Notes: generated from the letters alone by a model not told the origin. A stretch of DNA of 64,000 nucleotides from Acanthornis magna (GCA_036785705.1 JAWUZG010000159.1:2170001-2234000), one strand, 5' to 3'. Counted from the stretch's first letter, positions 11,529 through 24,085 are shown. Program-made: numbers and translations.

Positions 11529-11949
11529 CTGTTTTTCAGCATGATTTGGTGTTTTGGTCCTTACAGTGCTGGCAAAGAGCTGCCAGATCTTCAATCCAGG
11601 TGTTCATGGGCATGGGGAGCACAGTCTGAGCTCCCTTCTCCTGCTTCCCATGGAGATCCCTGCAGCTTTGAGAGAAGGTGAACAGCTCCCTGGCACCTGC
11701 CCGTCCGGCGAAGGTGGTTAATGGGTTTTATGTGCTGCAAATGTTTGCTGCAGAAACAGGAGGAGAGTTATTCAGAAGTGCTGTTCTCCAGGCAGTCTGT
11801 ACCAGAAGGAGCATTCCCTGGAAGTTAGATTAAAAGATGGGGCAAGCAAAGGCCACTCTGTGCTGGGAATCTCAGCAGAAGGCAGAAAGGGAAAGCCTGG
11901 AGGCTGGCCAGGCTGTTTTCAGCATGATTTGGTGTTTTGGTCCTTACAG
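11529..11949. repeat. Direct repeat pair of 37-38 bp, about 384 bp apart
   Basis: Copies at 11529-11566 and 11913-11949 share CAGCATGATTTGGTGTTTTG and GTCCTTACAG, differing by one T. Both end in a splice-acceptor-like TTACAG. Confidence 0.9.
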
Positions 11950-12179
11950 ATTTTCCCCTCAAACAGTGACTCTCCTTTAGAAATGTAACCTAGACTGCAG
12001 TGTGACATATGGGTTGGCTTTTCCTTGCCGTTGTTTCAGATCTTTGATGAGCCCTGGGTTTACAGGGTCCCTGAAAACTCTCACTGTGGGTTTAAAGGTT
12101 TTCCTGCCCCAGACCTGGCAGGCACTGCACAAACAGCTTGCTCTGCTTCCAGCTGCTCCCACGGAGCTTTTCTGCTTTC

Positions 12180-12240
12180 TTGTGCCATTTCAGGTGTCCT
12201 GTGACCTGCACTCCTGCTCTCCAGCAGTCAGTCCCATCCA
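12180..12240 (+). pseudogene. Possible relic of the last VWC exon of the peroxidasin-like gene
   Basis: Read in the frame beginning near 12182, the sequence gives PFQVSCDLHSCSPAV. This resembles the second half of the PXDN VWC domain (DGQVTC....CPPA): Q, V, both cysteines with the same spacing, and PA agree. No AG acceptor sits at the expected exon start, and downstream cysteines are missing in this frame. The match is short and could be chance, but it lies on the right strand about 1.3 kb after the broken half-exon. Confidence 0.25.
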
Positions 12241-14123
12241 TCCCTACAGGGCTCAGAGAGCCCCCACGAGACCCCACAATGCTGTGCCTCCTGCCACACC
12301 TCCTGTACCACTCCCTGTCCCAGGACCACTGTACTTCTGCCTGTATTGAACCCTCTGTAGTGACTTTCTACGAGACCCCTCAGACCCTGGACCCCTCCTG
12401 CCCTTGTCAGCCTCCCGGGGATGGGCTCTGCCCTCGATGGTGACAGCTCAGAGTCTGCCAAGGTGCCTCTTTCTTCTGTAGCCCCCAGGAAACAGAGACC
12501 AATTGAAGCTGCTTTAGTGCTACAGTTCTGCTCTGCTCCTCTTCCCATGCACCACTGGCATCACCCACCACCCTTTGTCTGAACTGTCCCACGGACACCC
12601 ATCTGAAACTATTCATCAAGAGGCAAAACCTTTCTCAAATGCACTGTGGTACCAGGAAACATCTGGAGAAATCAGTAGGAAAAAAAAAAAAGATAAACAT
12701 GAAGGCCAGAAGAAACCCCCAGCCATCTTCTGACACCATCAAAAAGACCAAGAGGAACCTCAGGGCTGGGTACTTCAGGATGGGGTACCAGGGATGGCAT
12801 GGCCACCCTTGATCTCCAGCTGTGCTTGGCCTGTCGTTGGTGACAAGTGGCACTTCCCATGACCCCATGAGTGACCTGCCATTCCTCAAAACCATTTTCC
12901 TCAGCATGGCCTGCATTCCCCAACTTTCTTCCCCTTTGGGGGCTTAATTGGAATTATGCTTATCTTCCTTTTTTTTTTCCCCACCAAAAAGACTCTTTGC
13001 TGGAAGACGTATTTCGAGTGTAAACGTAACAGGACCTGGAACAGAACCTCAGCTAATTAGGTGTAATGGGCACTCTCATTAGTGGAGGGGAGCTGCTGGT
13101 TTCTGTCAATTAGGCTGGGAGGCCACGCTGTGCTGTTTGACACACGGTGGATGCAAAGTGCTGTTTGTGTTTATGGCTCCCAGGTGCTCTGCAGCCAAAC
13201 CAGGGCTGCGCAGGCAGCTCTGCTGCTCAGCTCTGCTGCCTTTGGTGCTCTTTGAGGTGCTCTTTAGTGGTGCTAGAACTGAAGTCCCTGTGTACCCACC
13301 ACAACCCCAAATCTGTGGACAGATTGGTTTTTAATACATGGTCACAGGGACTGAAGAGAAAATACTTGATGCATCAGATATCTGTGCCTTCCTTATCACT
13401 TTTCCTGCATCCTCCCACTTTCTTTCCCACAGCACAAGGACCAGAGACTTCCAAGAACACGCTTTTTCTTCTTCTTTTTTTTTTTTTTTTTTTTTAATTT
13501 TTAGGTGTTTTATAGTACCAAAAGGGATTCAAAGAAGCAGGGATGCTCCTGGAGCTGAATAGGAAAATAAAAAAAAAGAAAAAGATACTAGAAAAAGGTT
13601 GTGATTTATCATCCCTTTCCTGGCGTGAGGCTGAGCTGTGTGTGTGTGTCCTGGGCAGACAGAGGTTTGCAGGGATGAGTCTGTGCTCTGCATGTCTGGT
13701 AGGCTCAGCTCAGAGGCAGTGTTTAGTCCTCAGGGATGTTTGTCATTTGGAAGTACTCTTTCATTTAGGTGCAAATCAAGATCCAAAGCCTTGTGTGTTA
13801 GAAATCAGCTGCACTTGTCTATCGCTGGTACCACTAGAGAATCTAATCTGGCAAAGGTCAATAAAGGTAAATCAGCCCACAGCCTCCTGCAGACCAGAAA
13901 TTTAGTGAGTCCTCATTCAAAACGGTGAGGCACAAATGCTCTGTGCTGGATCTGATCAGACCTTTTTTCAGGGCATAACCAAGCAGCCCCTTTTGCTCCT
14001 GATGGAGAGGGACGTGAGGAGCACACTTGTCACAAGGGCTGCAGAAGGACAGCAGAGGGGATGTCCCTTTCTTTCGGCTTGCAAACCCTTCTGTATTCCA
14101 TCCTCAGCTCCCCTCCTGGTGCT

Positions 14124-14210
14124 GCAGTGGGAAATATGCATGGAGACATTACACAGTGGGAAAAATGCACAGGGACATTACACAGTGGGAAATATGCACA
14201 GGGATTTTAC
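14124..14210. repeat. 29-bp tandem repeat, three copies
   Basis: Three copies of CAGTGGGAAATATGCACAGG followed by GACATTACA, with small differences between copies. Confidence 0.9.
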
Positions 14211-15819
14211 ACATCCTTGTGTGGCACTGGGGGTGAGGCTGTGACCTGGGCACGGGGACAGACCTTGGATGACCTATCCATATATTCAGGGGCTACTTGG
14301 GTAAGTAGGGAGCAGAATATTTTGTTAAAGACTCCCTTTTTTCCCAGTTCTCATCAGTTCAGGAATGCACAGGCCACGCTGAGGAGTGCTGCATACTCCT
14401 GCCCTCTGCCCTGGGCATCTCTGCCTGGGACAGGGTGAGGAAATTGCTGAGTCCAAAACGCAGACAAGGAAATCCCTTTGCAGTTTGTTTGGCCATCATG
14501 GGACACCCAGGACGCAGGACACAGCATGTCTAGAGCTGCTGACCCAGGGCTGGGTCCAGCTTGTTCCTCATACCCCACATGGTTGCAGTCGGCAGTCCAG
14601 ACCTCTACAATTAATTTTTCCATAATTCTTTTTAAGTAGCCTCTTTCAAATCCCAACTACACACCCAAAAAGAGCTACACAGACCAACTGCAAGCAGAGG
14701 AGGATCAAAATAATGGGCTCAAGGCCAGGAGTGGAGTTGCCAGGCACAAAACTCCCACTAATTATATGGAACAGTTAAATGACAAAGTCCAGGTGGGGGC
14801 TGGGGGATTGGAGTTGGGATTTCTCACCAGAGCAGTGATCTCGGAGTGGCCTAAAGTGCACATGGAAGATGTGTGGGGGAATCTCTGTCCTTTGGCTGAT
14901 GGCTGGGGGTGGTGGGATTTGGGAGGGGGGATGGAGCAGTCAGTGTCCGAGTGTGACCAGGGCTGGGGGAGCACGGCTGTGCTGACACAGTGAGAGCTGG
15001 GGGCTGCATTCCAGGGCTTGGCTCTGGGTGCCAGGCAAGCACCTGAGGCTGACCCAGGCTGTGCACCATGCAAAAATCTGCTGGCACTGAGGGGGACCCA
15101 TCTCTGATGGAAGCTGAGTGAGCAGCACATCCTGGTGGATCTGGGATGTGAATTAGTGGGAGGAGGCAAATGCTTTAGTGGGGTAACTCTGGGAGGTCAC
15201 TGTAGACTGAAAGAAGAAAAGATCGTGTGTTATAAACCCCACAATATCCACCCAGGAAATATCCAAACACTTCAGATCTCTTCTAAGGTTATTTCCTTAA
15301 TTCTGTTTTAACTCTCCCGTATTTGTGGATGCAATTATTGTCTTATGGAAAAGAAAATATCCTCCCACACAAGTGAGACGCAGACTATTAACTGGAGTCA
15401 GCCACTTGTGACAAGAGCTGCTTGAAGAACAGAGAGCTGTGTTTATGGTGCTCTGGTAAGAAGCAAAGAGCACACTTTAAAATAATGATTAAATAAAACA
15501 ACAGCCGTTCTCCTTCTTCTTCGAGAGCAGCAAGCCCGGCTCCAGCTGTGCCTGTCTCCCAGATGTGCCCGTGGGTCTGAGCGTGGGACTCCTGCCTGCA
15601 GACTCGTCCCGCCTGGAGACTCGTCTCACCAGATGAACCAGTTTCACTTTCAGAAATAGGAAGTTCGCCGGGAAGGGCCGGCGAGCGCCCAGACGCGTGC
15701 GGGTAACGCGGGCCGGCAGGATGAGCTTCCCGGCCGGCGGCAGGAGCCCGGCATCCCCCCTTCCCCCGGCCTCCCGGAGCGCGGTGGCATAGCCCACCGC
15801 ACCCACCGCATCACCGGGC

Positions 15820-18800
15820 ATGGAGCAGTTCGTCAGGAAGCGTCTGACCTTCCTGACATCCTTCTGGAACAAGCTCCGTCCCCGCTCCGTGACGGAGAGC
15901 TGCTCGCTGGGGTATCTTGGCTCTGATTCCGTTTCGCTGCCCTCGGAGGCGACTTCCATTTCCTTCATCCCCAAGTCCTCTCTCTGTATCGCTTTGTACG
16001 CTTTCACAGCCCGGAGCGCCGAGGAGCTGAGCATAAGCGCAGGGGACAAACTGCGTGTCCTCAGAGAAGAGGGCGAGTATGTCTTAGCCCGGCGGCTGCT
16101 GGGGGAGCCGGCCATGGGCTACGTCCCTGCTGCCTACGTGGCCAACCTCAGCCAGGGCACCTCTGCCCACCGCCCGTAAGTATCCCCTGCTCTGGATCAC
16201 AGCGGGATGGAGGCTGGGCTGGGGCAGCGCATCCCTGCGCAGGGAAAGGGGCTGCTCACCCTCCGCGGCGGTGGGGAGCACGGGATCCTCATCCCCTGCT
16301 TTTGCCATCAGTGCTGGGGCTGAGCAGGGATCTGTCCTCCCCTGGGCATCCGTGCCCTGCAGCTCCTGGGGTGGAGGTGTCCGGCGCAGCACGGGAGATT
16401 CGGGGGATGTGCCAGCGGGGAGAGGTGCCGGTGCCCCTTCCTGGCTGCATCACCCTCGCACGGGATGGGGCGGCTCTGGGCACGGGTGCCAAGGCTCCTG
16501 CTTGTTCTGGCTGCTCTCCCTCTTGTCCTGCCTTAAATGGGAGCCAGCAGGAAGGGAGAGAGCTGGGAAACTTGTACCTGAGCCCTGCCAGCTCCGAAGG
16601 GCTAGGGCTGGTACCTGTGAAGAAGCAGTTTGGGCTGGTACCTGCCAGGAAGCCTAGAAGTAGGAATTAGGGCCAGCTGCTGCTGCCATCCTGCTTATCC
16701 AGGGCTGGGGGCTTGCTCCCGGCCGGTACCTGTCCCAGCCGACACGGAGCTCGGGGAATGTCTCAGTCCTCGGGCAGCTGGGGAAACCCAGGCTCCTGGT
16801 TGCATAAGGCAGCCTGGTCCCGACACGTCGGGCAAAGCGCCCCGAGACACTGCTGTTCCTCTGTACCCTGCCCTGAGTCACCCCGGGTGCGGGCAGCGCA
16901 GGGCTGGGGCGGGCGTGCCACCCTGGAGAACCCTGGAGAGCCCCCCCTGCCACCCTGGAGAATCCCCCGCTGCCACCCTGGAGAGCCTCCCGCTGCCACC
17001 CTGGAGAAGCCCCCGCTGCCACCCTGGAGAGCCATGGAGAATCCCCCGCTGCCACCCTGGAGAGCCTCCTGCTGCCACCCTGGGGAGCCTCCCGCTGCCA
17101 CCCTGGAGAAGCCCCCGCTGCCACCCTGGAGAGCCATGGAGAATCCCCCGCTGCCACCCTGGAGAGCCTCCTGCTGCCACCCTGGGGAGCCTCCCGCTGC
17201 CACCCTGGAGAAGCCCCCGCTGCCACCCTGGAGAGCCCCCGCGCTCGCCCTGTGCTGTGCGAGCCGGAGAATCCCGGGAAGTGACCCCGAAGTGCAGGGG
17301 CAGTGATGGGAGCCGGTGGGATGGGACAGACCCTCCCTGCCTGAGCTTTGAGGGAGGCAAATCCAGGCTGGCTGGGCGGTGCTGGGACCACAGCGGCGAG
17401 GACCGTGAGGTCGGCTCCGTGCCTTACTCCCATGGCATGGGACAGCTGGACAGGCTAGAGCGGAGTGTGCGTGTGCACATGTGTGTGCACATGTGTGTGT
17501 GTACACGTGTGAGCACCAGCCGTGAGCAGCTGGGGCCCTGCCACACGCTGAGGACAGGGACAAGGGCGATGGCACGGCGTGGGAGGGCGGATGGCAGGAA
17601 CGTGCCCGGCTCTCCAGCCGGAGCAAGCCCTGAGCACAGACTGCGCGGAGCCGCAGGTCGGAGCTGGGTGGTAATTTGTTCACCCCATCACATATAATTT
17701 CCTGCGCGGCTTCTCAGACGCTGGTGATCCCAGCTAATGACGAAACCTTTGGCTTCTCACGTCCTGGCTGCCTGAGGCTGGATGGAGCTGCCTCTTCCTG
17801 TGCATCCCGCTGTGTCGGGACCCAGCCAGCCAACCTGCCTTTCCTTACGGGAATTCCATGATGAATCTCAGTGATGTGACGCAGAAGAGGGGTTTGGCCG
17901 GGTCCTCCCCACTGGCTTGGCACTGTGAGGTCCCCAAACAGCACTGCCATGGCTGGAGCAGCAAAAGGCAATTCCCAGAGATGTTTTAATTGTTGCCATT
18001 TGCTCATGGGCTCAGAGCCAGTTCTGTCCATGAGCTGCGGGTCAGGAAGCGCAAAGGGATCCTGTGACTGACTGCAAATGTTGCTCTCATGGCAGGACAC
18101 AGGACAACCCCACCAGAAGCAGCTTCCACCCGGCACCAGGTGGTTGGTGTTTTATTTACCACAGCCTGTCAGGCAAGGAGTGTAAACCTCCCGGGTTTGG
18201 GGTGGAGCTGAGACCTGGACAGCTTGATACAGCAGTGTCCAGACACTGATGGAGGAAATGCCCCATCCCTGGTCCAAGGCCATGTTTGATAGGGCTTCGA
18301 GCAACCTGGTCTAGTGGAAGGTGTCCCTGCCCATGGAAGGAGGGGTGGAATAAGATGAGTTTTAAGATCCCTCCCAACCCAAACCATTCTGGGATTCTCT
18401 GATTCTGTGAAATGGTCTGCAGGCAGTGAGTAGCAATAAACTGCAGCAAGTGCCTGTAAAGCCCACCCAGCGAAACAGCCCTGATGCAGGCAACCACATC
18501 GACAGGTTTTGAGACATGGACTCGCCACTGTGTCACTTGCTTGGTGGCTGTAGGGATGAGCAAACAGTGGGATGCCAGAAGCTGCTCCTCCTCTCTGGTT
18601 TAGGAGGTGCAGAATCCCCTGAAATGGATGCAGACCCATCCGTGCAACATCCCCTGGCACTGCACTGATCCCTCTGCTCTGCTCCCCAGCTGGTACTTCA
18701 GCAAGATTAGCCGAAATGAAGCAGAGCAGCTCCTCCTCTCGCCTCCCAACCAGCATGGCTCCTTCCTCGTCCGCGACAGCGAGAGCAGCAAGGGCGAATA

Positions 18801-21800
18801 CTCTCTCTCAGGTGACTGTGTGGAAATTATCCAGATAAAGTTAGCACAGGGAAGGGAACCAAGCTGTTCCTTAGGGGCAGCTCCTGGCTTGCTCAGCATG
18901 GGGTGAAAAACAGGGAAATAAGTTTAAAGCACTTTTCAGCACCTTGTTGAAGGGAATCGGCTTCTTTCTGAGGGTGAAGGGAAAGTTAACAGAGCAGGGA
19001 TGGATTGTTGAATCACTGCAAAGGAAAGTGCATGGCTCCTGTCTGGGGTATGAAAGCCATAAACATTTCACTGCAGCTTAATGATGGTTTTGTGACACTA
19101 ACTCCCAGGATTTCATTCCAGCAGCTTTTGTCATCTGAGGGTTGTTTAAAAATATGCTACCACTCCAGATTACCAGGGCCTGGGCTGCTCCCACATGCTA
19201 ATATCTGAATTCAAGGGGTTTTGGACCAGGTTGAGCCATTACAGTCTGGTTTTATCCCCATAAAAGCAATCCATGGCAACCCCCACATCCCACCATCAAT
19301 CCCTGGGCTGTGGGAGCCCCAGCCACTGCTGGTTCATCCACTTTGAGCAACTCTGCTGTTCTCTGACCCACCCATGGTAGACAATAAAGCTCATTAATTA
19401 TCCCTGATAATAAAGCATCACCTCTATGGTTCAAAGGGGCTTAACTTGCCAAGAGTCCTCTGATCCAGGAGGTGGGAGAAGAAGGGATGTGGGGAAGGGG
19501 ATGGAGCAGTCCAGGGGAGAGTTGTGTTGCTTTAGGTTAATTAAAGGACTGGGAGTTTGGAAAGGAGAGAGGGTGAAGTCAGAGGGAGTTGGGCAGGGGC
19601 TGATCATCGCATGAGTTGAGTTTTCCCCTACTGGGCTTCCCCACAGTGCGCAACCACACCAAGGTCAGCCACTTCCGAATCTGCAAGAGCCCCAGGGGCA
19701 GCCTCTACATCCAGAAGGGACATCCCTTTCCCAACATGGAGGAGCTCCTTGCCTTCTACACGGAGCACTGGAAGGTCATCCAGAGCCCTCTGCTGCAGCC
19801 CTGCAGCCCCGCGGTGCGTACGGCGGAGTCCCGCTCCCAGGGATTGCCAGGATGGAAAAAAGGAAAGGGAAACTAGGGAAACTAGAAATAATTCGTTTAT
19901 CCATTTGAGTTTTGAGCTTTATTAAATTAAATTTAAAGCCCACCATAAGTACATCTGCCAGCATCACCCTTGAACAGCCACGTTAAGGCTGGGCATGACA
20001 TTCATATGTGTTTTTGACAGGTCAAAATATACAGAATTTTCTGAAATGTCTTGTCCATCTCAAAGATTAGAAACCAAGTTGTTACAAACTCCTTCAGTAC
20101 TGATTCTGGAAATACTTGCACTTCCAATTTTTTCTTGAGAATATAAGGCGAACACATGGCTTTTATAAAGTTTTCATACCAATTAGTGCAGCACTCATAA
20201 ATCTAATTACAGTATTAATCCCAAATTGCCAACTCATTTCTTGATTAGAGTTCCATCCACTGATTATTACTTAGAAATAGCAATTAAACACGTGAATAAT
20301 CCAAGAGTGAAATTGAAAGGTGTGGGATAAAAGAAATGCTTAATGAGGTGAAGTCTACATCAGCCATAATATGCAATAATATTAATTTACTCATTTTTAT
20401 TTGTTGGTGGAAATGGAGAAAAGCCACTTTTGAGGTCTGATGAGGAGTGAATTATGACTTGAACTCCTGATATCTCATGTAATCTCCAAACTCTGCCCCA
20501 GCAGGGGTCTCAGAGAGGATGCCCCACAAGTTTTGCACCCCAAGCGAACACTGAGGGCAGTGCTCGGGCTCAGCCCCCGGAACAGAGCTGGTGGAGCATC
20601 ATGTCCTGCTCCTCCGTGGGCACCACGGGCTGGTGCAGACTCCACCTGCAGGTCCTGCCTGGCTGGTGGATCCGAGTGTGCCTTTCCACGTCCATTTGCA
20701 GACTCCCCCCGAGAGGGACGGCTGGGAGCGCCCGCGCTGGGAGTTCACCCTGCGGAGGAAGCTGGGAGAGGGCTACTTTGGAGAGGTGTGGGAAGGGCTG
20801 TGGAGGAACACGGTGCCGGTGGCCATCAAGATCATTAAAGGTATGTGGGGAATCAGATTTTAACAGCAGCCAACTGAGTCTCTCGTTCACTGCAGTATCG
20901 TTCACCCTCCTTTATCTCCTCATCCTCTTGGCCACTGTGACTGTTTTATCAGGCAAACTGCAGCAGGACCTGGCGAGGAGCCACTGGATTATTTCTGTGG
21001 ACAGACCTAAGCTTGGGCTGCATCTCTATAAAATGGCTCCAGCCAGTGGGTTTGTGATAAGAGACATCACGTCAAGTCAAACGGGTTGGTGGTACATCAA
21101 GTCTGTGATCCTGAAAATGGGATCCAAAAGCCCTGCGGAAAACATCTTTTTGGCTCTGAGACACACGTTGTGCAGACCTGAGCGTTGAGAGCAGGGGTGG
21201 GCTGTGAGGAGGTAAAAAAGGTTCTCCTCCCAGTTGGAGGTGCTGAGGTCCCAAAGTCTACGTGAGAAAGCAGCTCACAAGGGCTGTGTTGGCTTTCTCC
21301 CACAGCTGACATGAAAGCAGAAGACTTCACCAAGGAGATTCAGAACCTGAAGCGCCTGAGGCATGAGAAGCTGATCCAGCTGCACGCCGTGTGCTCCCTG
21401 GAGGAGCCTGTGTACATCATCACCGAGCTCATGCGCAAAGGCAACCTCCACAGCTACCTCAACAGTGAGTACCATGCTGGCCCCAGGGGATGGGGGATCC
21501 TGGGGCACTGCTGTGCTGTGGATGCTCCCTGTGCCCCAGAATGGCCCTAAGAATCCAAATGGGGACCTTAAGAGAGTGCCAGTCTGGCTTCCGTCCTGTT
21601 TGGATCAGTGGTAGCCCGGAGAAATCCATGGGCACTTGGTGGAGATGGTCTTGGGTGATCCCAAAACCCAAAGACAAGGTCTGGCATGATCCTTTGGGTG
21701 TCCATGTGGGCAGGGTCTGTCTCAACCCCTGGGAGCCCAAGTGTGTTGGTAGGGACCTTCATCCCTCCTTCTCCACCCACACTTGGTCTGCCAGCTCCCA

Positions 21801-23486
21801 GCAGCGCACAGAAATCTCACTGCAGTGTTTGGGCAACTCCGCCTTCTTTAGGAATGAAACAGCCAAACCTCCCCACGGGTTTGTTCGTGTGCAGGGCTCA
21901 TAACAGGCCATGGACCACTCATCACCCAGTTTAATTTTCTTGGCGTTTCTTTTCCTGACCCAGCACAATCAGTCCTGAAAGGAAACAAAACAAACCACTC
22001 CCACCAAGACCTGTTTTTCTACTGGGTACTCCCCCTCCCAACCACGCTGACTTTGTTTTTGATTTGGGCTCCAGCAGCATTTGGTGCCGGAGGAGCTGGA
22101 GCTCACAGGTACAACAGGTTGAGAGGCCTGGAGGGAGGTTTGCACGGCAGAAGGTCACCTTTGGCATTGAACAAGCCACGGACATCTGTGTCCTTGGTGC
22201 TCCTCGGAGCCCACCCCTGTCCCATTCCTGAGGAGCCCATGGCTGTGCTGAGCTCCCCACACCGCAAAACCAGGACAGGCAGGAACTCAAATTTGAGGTT
22301 TTACGTGTTCCCCTGGTCCCACATTGCCAGCACAGGGCCTCCTTCCAAACCAGAACACCCAAAATAGCTGTTGGTAGATTGCCCCCAATGCTTGGATTGT
22401 CTGGATTAACAGGTCCTGAAGGGAAGTCCCTGGGCACCTCCCACCTGCTCAACATCGCCTGCCAAGTGGCGGATGGGATGAGGTACCTGGAGGAGAAGCA
22501 CATTGTCCACCGGGATCTGGCAGCCAGAAACATCCTGGTGGGAGAGGAACTCACCTGCAAAATTGCTGATTTTGGACTTGCCCGGCTCCTCAAGGTCAGT
22601 TCAGCAGGACACTGTGGCCCCTCTCTCCCACCGCTCGAGCTCATAAAGCTGCCCTGTGACGGAGCCATCCCCAAAAGCCATGTCTGTGTTGATCACCCCA
22701 TCCCTCATGTCCCATCTCCTATTGCTTTTCAGGATGACATTTATTCCACCAGCAGCAGCACCAAAATCCCGGTGAAGTGGACGGCCCCGGAGGCAGCCAA
22801 CTACCGCACCTACTCCCTCAAGTCCGATGTCTGGTCCTACGGGATTCTGCTCTACGAAGTCTTCACGTACGGACAGATCCCGTACGAAGGTAGGGCTGCC
22901 ACCCCACTCCTGGGCCCTCCATCCACGTGCTGGGCAGCTGGCCCATGGTCTCCAAAAGCCAGCATGTCACGAATTGTTATATTGTCCCTTCCACAAGGGA
23001 TGTGGAAGCAGCTCCTGGAGCATGAGCAAGTTATTTTCCACTTACGGGATGGCTGAGAGGGATATTCAGTGGCTGCAGGGGAAGGCTGAGAGGGATATTC
23101 AGTGGCTGCAGGGTGGGTGCAGGAGCTGGTGGCAGGAAGTTGGTCTGGATGCCTCACATTCTCTCTTCTACCACCCCTGTGGCAGAGACACCATTTCACA
23201 GCAGCACCAGAGACACCTTGGCCGCTGCAGGTGCACCTGCAGGGCATCTTTTGGGGACATCAGACTCAGGGGCGTCTTCCCCTTCCTTGCAGGAATGACA
23301 AACCAGGAAACCGTACGGCAGATCACCAGGGGCTACCGCCTCCCCCGGCCCAGCCCCTGCCCTCCCGAGATCTACAGCATCATGCTGGAGTGCTGGAGTG
23401 GCAACACAGAGGAGCGTCCCACCTTCCAGGCCCTGCGGGAGAAGCTGGGCTTCATCTACAGGCGGCTGCTCAGCTCCCTCTCCTGA
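15820..23486 (+). CDS. SRMS: SRMS non-receptor tyrosine kinase
   Basis: Cytoplasmic Src-related kinase (BRK/FRK group) that phosphorylates tyrosines on partners such as DOK1. Eight coding exons: 15820-16175, 18690-18811, 19647-19813, 20702-20840, 21306-21464, 22413-22594, 22733-22889, 23293-23486. They join in phase to 491 aa, against 488 in human. The N-terminus [12 protein letters not shown] resembles human SRMS and lacks the Gly2 of myristoylated Src kinases. SH3: [14 protein letters not shown]...[11 protein letters not shown]2: [17 protein letters not shown], with FLVRDSES as the phosphotyrosine pocket. Kinase: GEGYFGEV glycine loop, VAIK lysine, HRDLAARN catalytic loop, DFG, activation-loop DDIYSTSSS, then PVKWTAPEA. 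No Src-type regulatory tail tyrosine is obvious. Intron 1 (about 2.5 kb) carries a minisatellite and a CR1. The 5' UTR was not resolved. Confidence 0.96.
16917..17238. repeat. GC-rich minisatellite, 23-bp units in 102-bp higher-order repeats (SRMS intron 1)
   Basis: Units of the form CTGCCACCCTGGAGAGCCTC plus CCG (23 bp), with a 33-bp variant containing GAGCCATGGAGAA. Three 23-bp units and one 33-bp unit form a 102-bp block, repeated at least twice (GCCATGGAGA at 17031 and 17133). Long open frames on both strands here are produced by the repeat. Confidence 0.93.
17464..17512. repeat. Alternating TG/CA purine-pyrimidine tract
   Basis: An imperfect run of GTGTGCACATGTGTGTGC-type sequence inside SRMS intron 1. 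Alternating purine-pyrimidine DNA of this kind can adopt Z-form. Confidence 0.8.
18260..18410 (+). repeat. CR1 LINE 3' fragment (SRMS intron 1)
   Basis: CCATCCCTGGTCCAAGGCC, GAGCAACCTGGTCTAGTGGA and CCCAACCCAAACCATTCTGG end in GATTCTCTGATTCTGTGA, the CR1 3' terminus in plus orientation. It ends about 280 bp before SRMS exon 2. Confidence 0.93.
23050..23115. repeat. 33-bp tandem duplication (SRMS intron 7)
   Basis: GGCTGAGAGGGATATTCAGT followed by GGCTGCAGGGGAA occurs twice in a row in the last SRMS intron. Confidence 0.9.
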
Positions 23487-23866
23487 GGGACCCCTTCCCA
23501 CCATCCTTCCTGCACAAGCCCCTCCAGGCCGGCTCTTGCCAAGAAGCTCCTTCCTTCTGGTCCGCCCTCTGACAGGGCTGCAAGGAAAGAACATCCCCCC
23601 AAAAAGCAGCCCGTGGTCCCTCACAGTCAGGGTGCAGGGAGGTGGCCAAGGGAAAATGCAATGAGTTGTGGAGAACTCGTTGCCAGCGCTTGGCTGTGTA
23701 ACAGTTTGGAGAAGAGCCACGGAGGAATCACAAAAAGTTTACATCTTCTTCACTCAGTAGGGTGGGAGGTCCCCACTGCTCCCCACACCAACGTGAAGGT
23801 TTGCCGTTCATGTTCAGTTGTGGCTCTGCTTGATTTATCTTGTAGTGTGTGTTCGGTGTATTTATC

Positions 23867-23872
23867 AATAAA
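23867..23872 (+). terminator. SRMS: SRMS polyadenylation signal
   Basis: AATAAA about 380 bases after the SRMS stop, followed by a GT-rich stretch (AATGTGTGTGCATCC) suited to cleavage-factor binding. It implies a 3' UTR of roughly 0.4 kb. Confidence 0.75.
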
Positions 23873-23940
23873 TGTGTGTGCATCCACCCCCAGGAGTGGC
23901 TGGATGCTCCTCCCTCAGCACGCTGTTCTGCTCCCTCCCA

Positions 23941-24085
23941 GGAATCAGGGAATGGCTTGGGCTGCAAGGGCCCTAAAGCTCATCTTGTTCCAACCCCCCT
24001 GACACGGACAGGAACACTTTCCACTAGACCAGGTTGCTCCAAGCCCTGTCTAACCTGGCCTTGAACACTTCCAGGGATGGGTTCA
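23941..24085 (-). repeat. CR1 LINE 3' fragment
   Basis: GAATCAGGGAATGGCTTGGG leads to CTTGTTCCAACCCCCCTGAC and CACTAGACCAGGTTGCTCC, a CR1 end in minus orientation, about 70 bp after the SRMS polyadenylation signal. Confidence 0.93.

Larger units (their letters stand above)
10879..15819. other. Intergenic region between the peroxidasin-like gene and SRMS
   Basis: No coding exon was recognised here apart from the weak VWC relic near 12.2 kb. It holds a 38-bp duplication (11529-11566 and 11913-11949), an AT-rich stretch with several TAATTA-like motifs (12930-13120), a poly-T run near 13475-13495 and three 29-bp repeats (14124-14210). GC content rises from about 15650 towards the SRMS start, consistent with its promoter and 5' UTR, but I cannot place a start site. 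FNDC11, the human neighbour of SRMS on this side, is not seen. Confidence 0.6.

Noticed and set aside
16630..17697. 355-residue plus-strand frame and long minus-strand frames in SRMS intron 1
   Set aside because: Produced by the 23-bp minisatellite; the peptide is a repeated PPWR/CHPGE pattern with no splice support.
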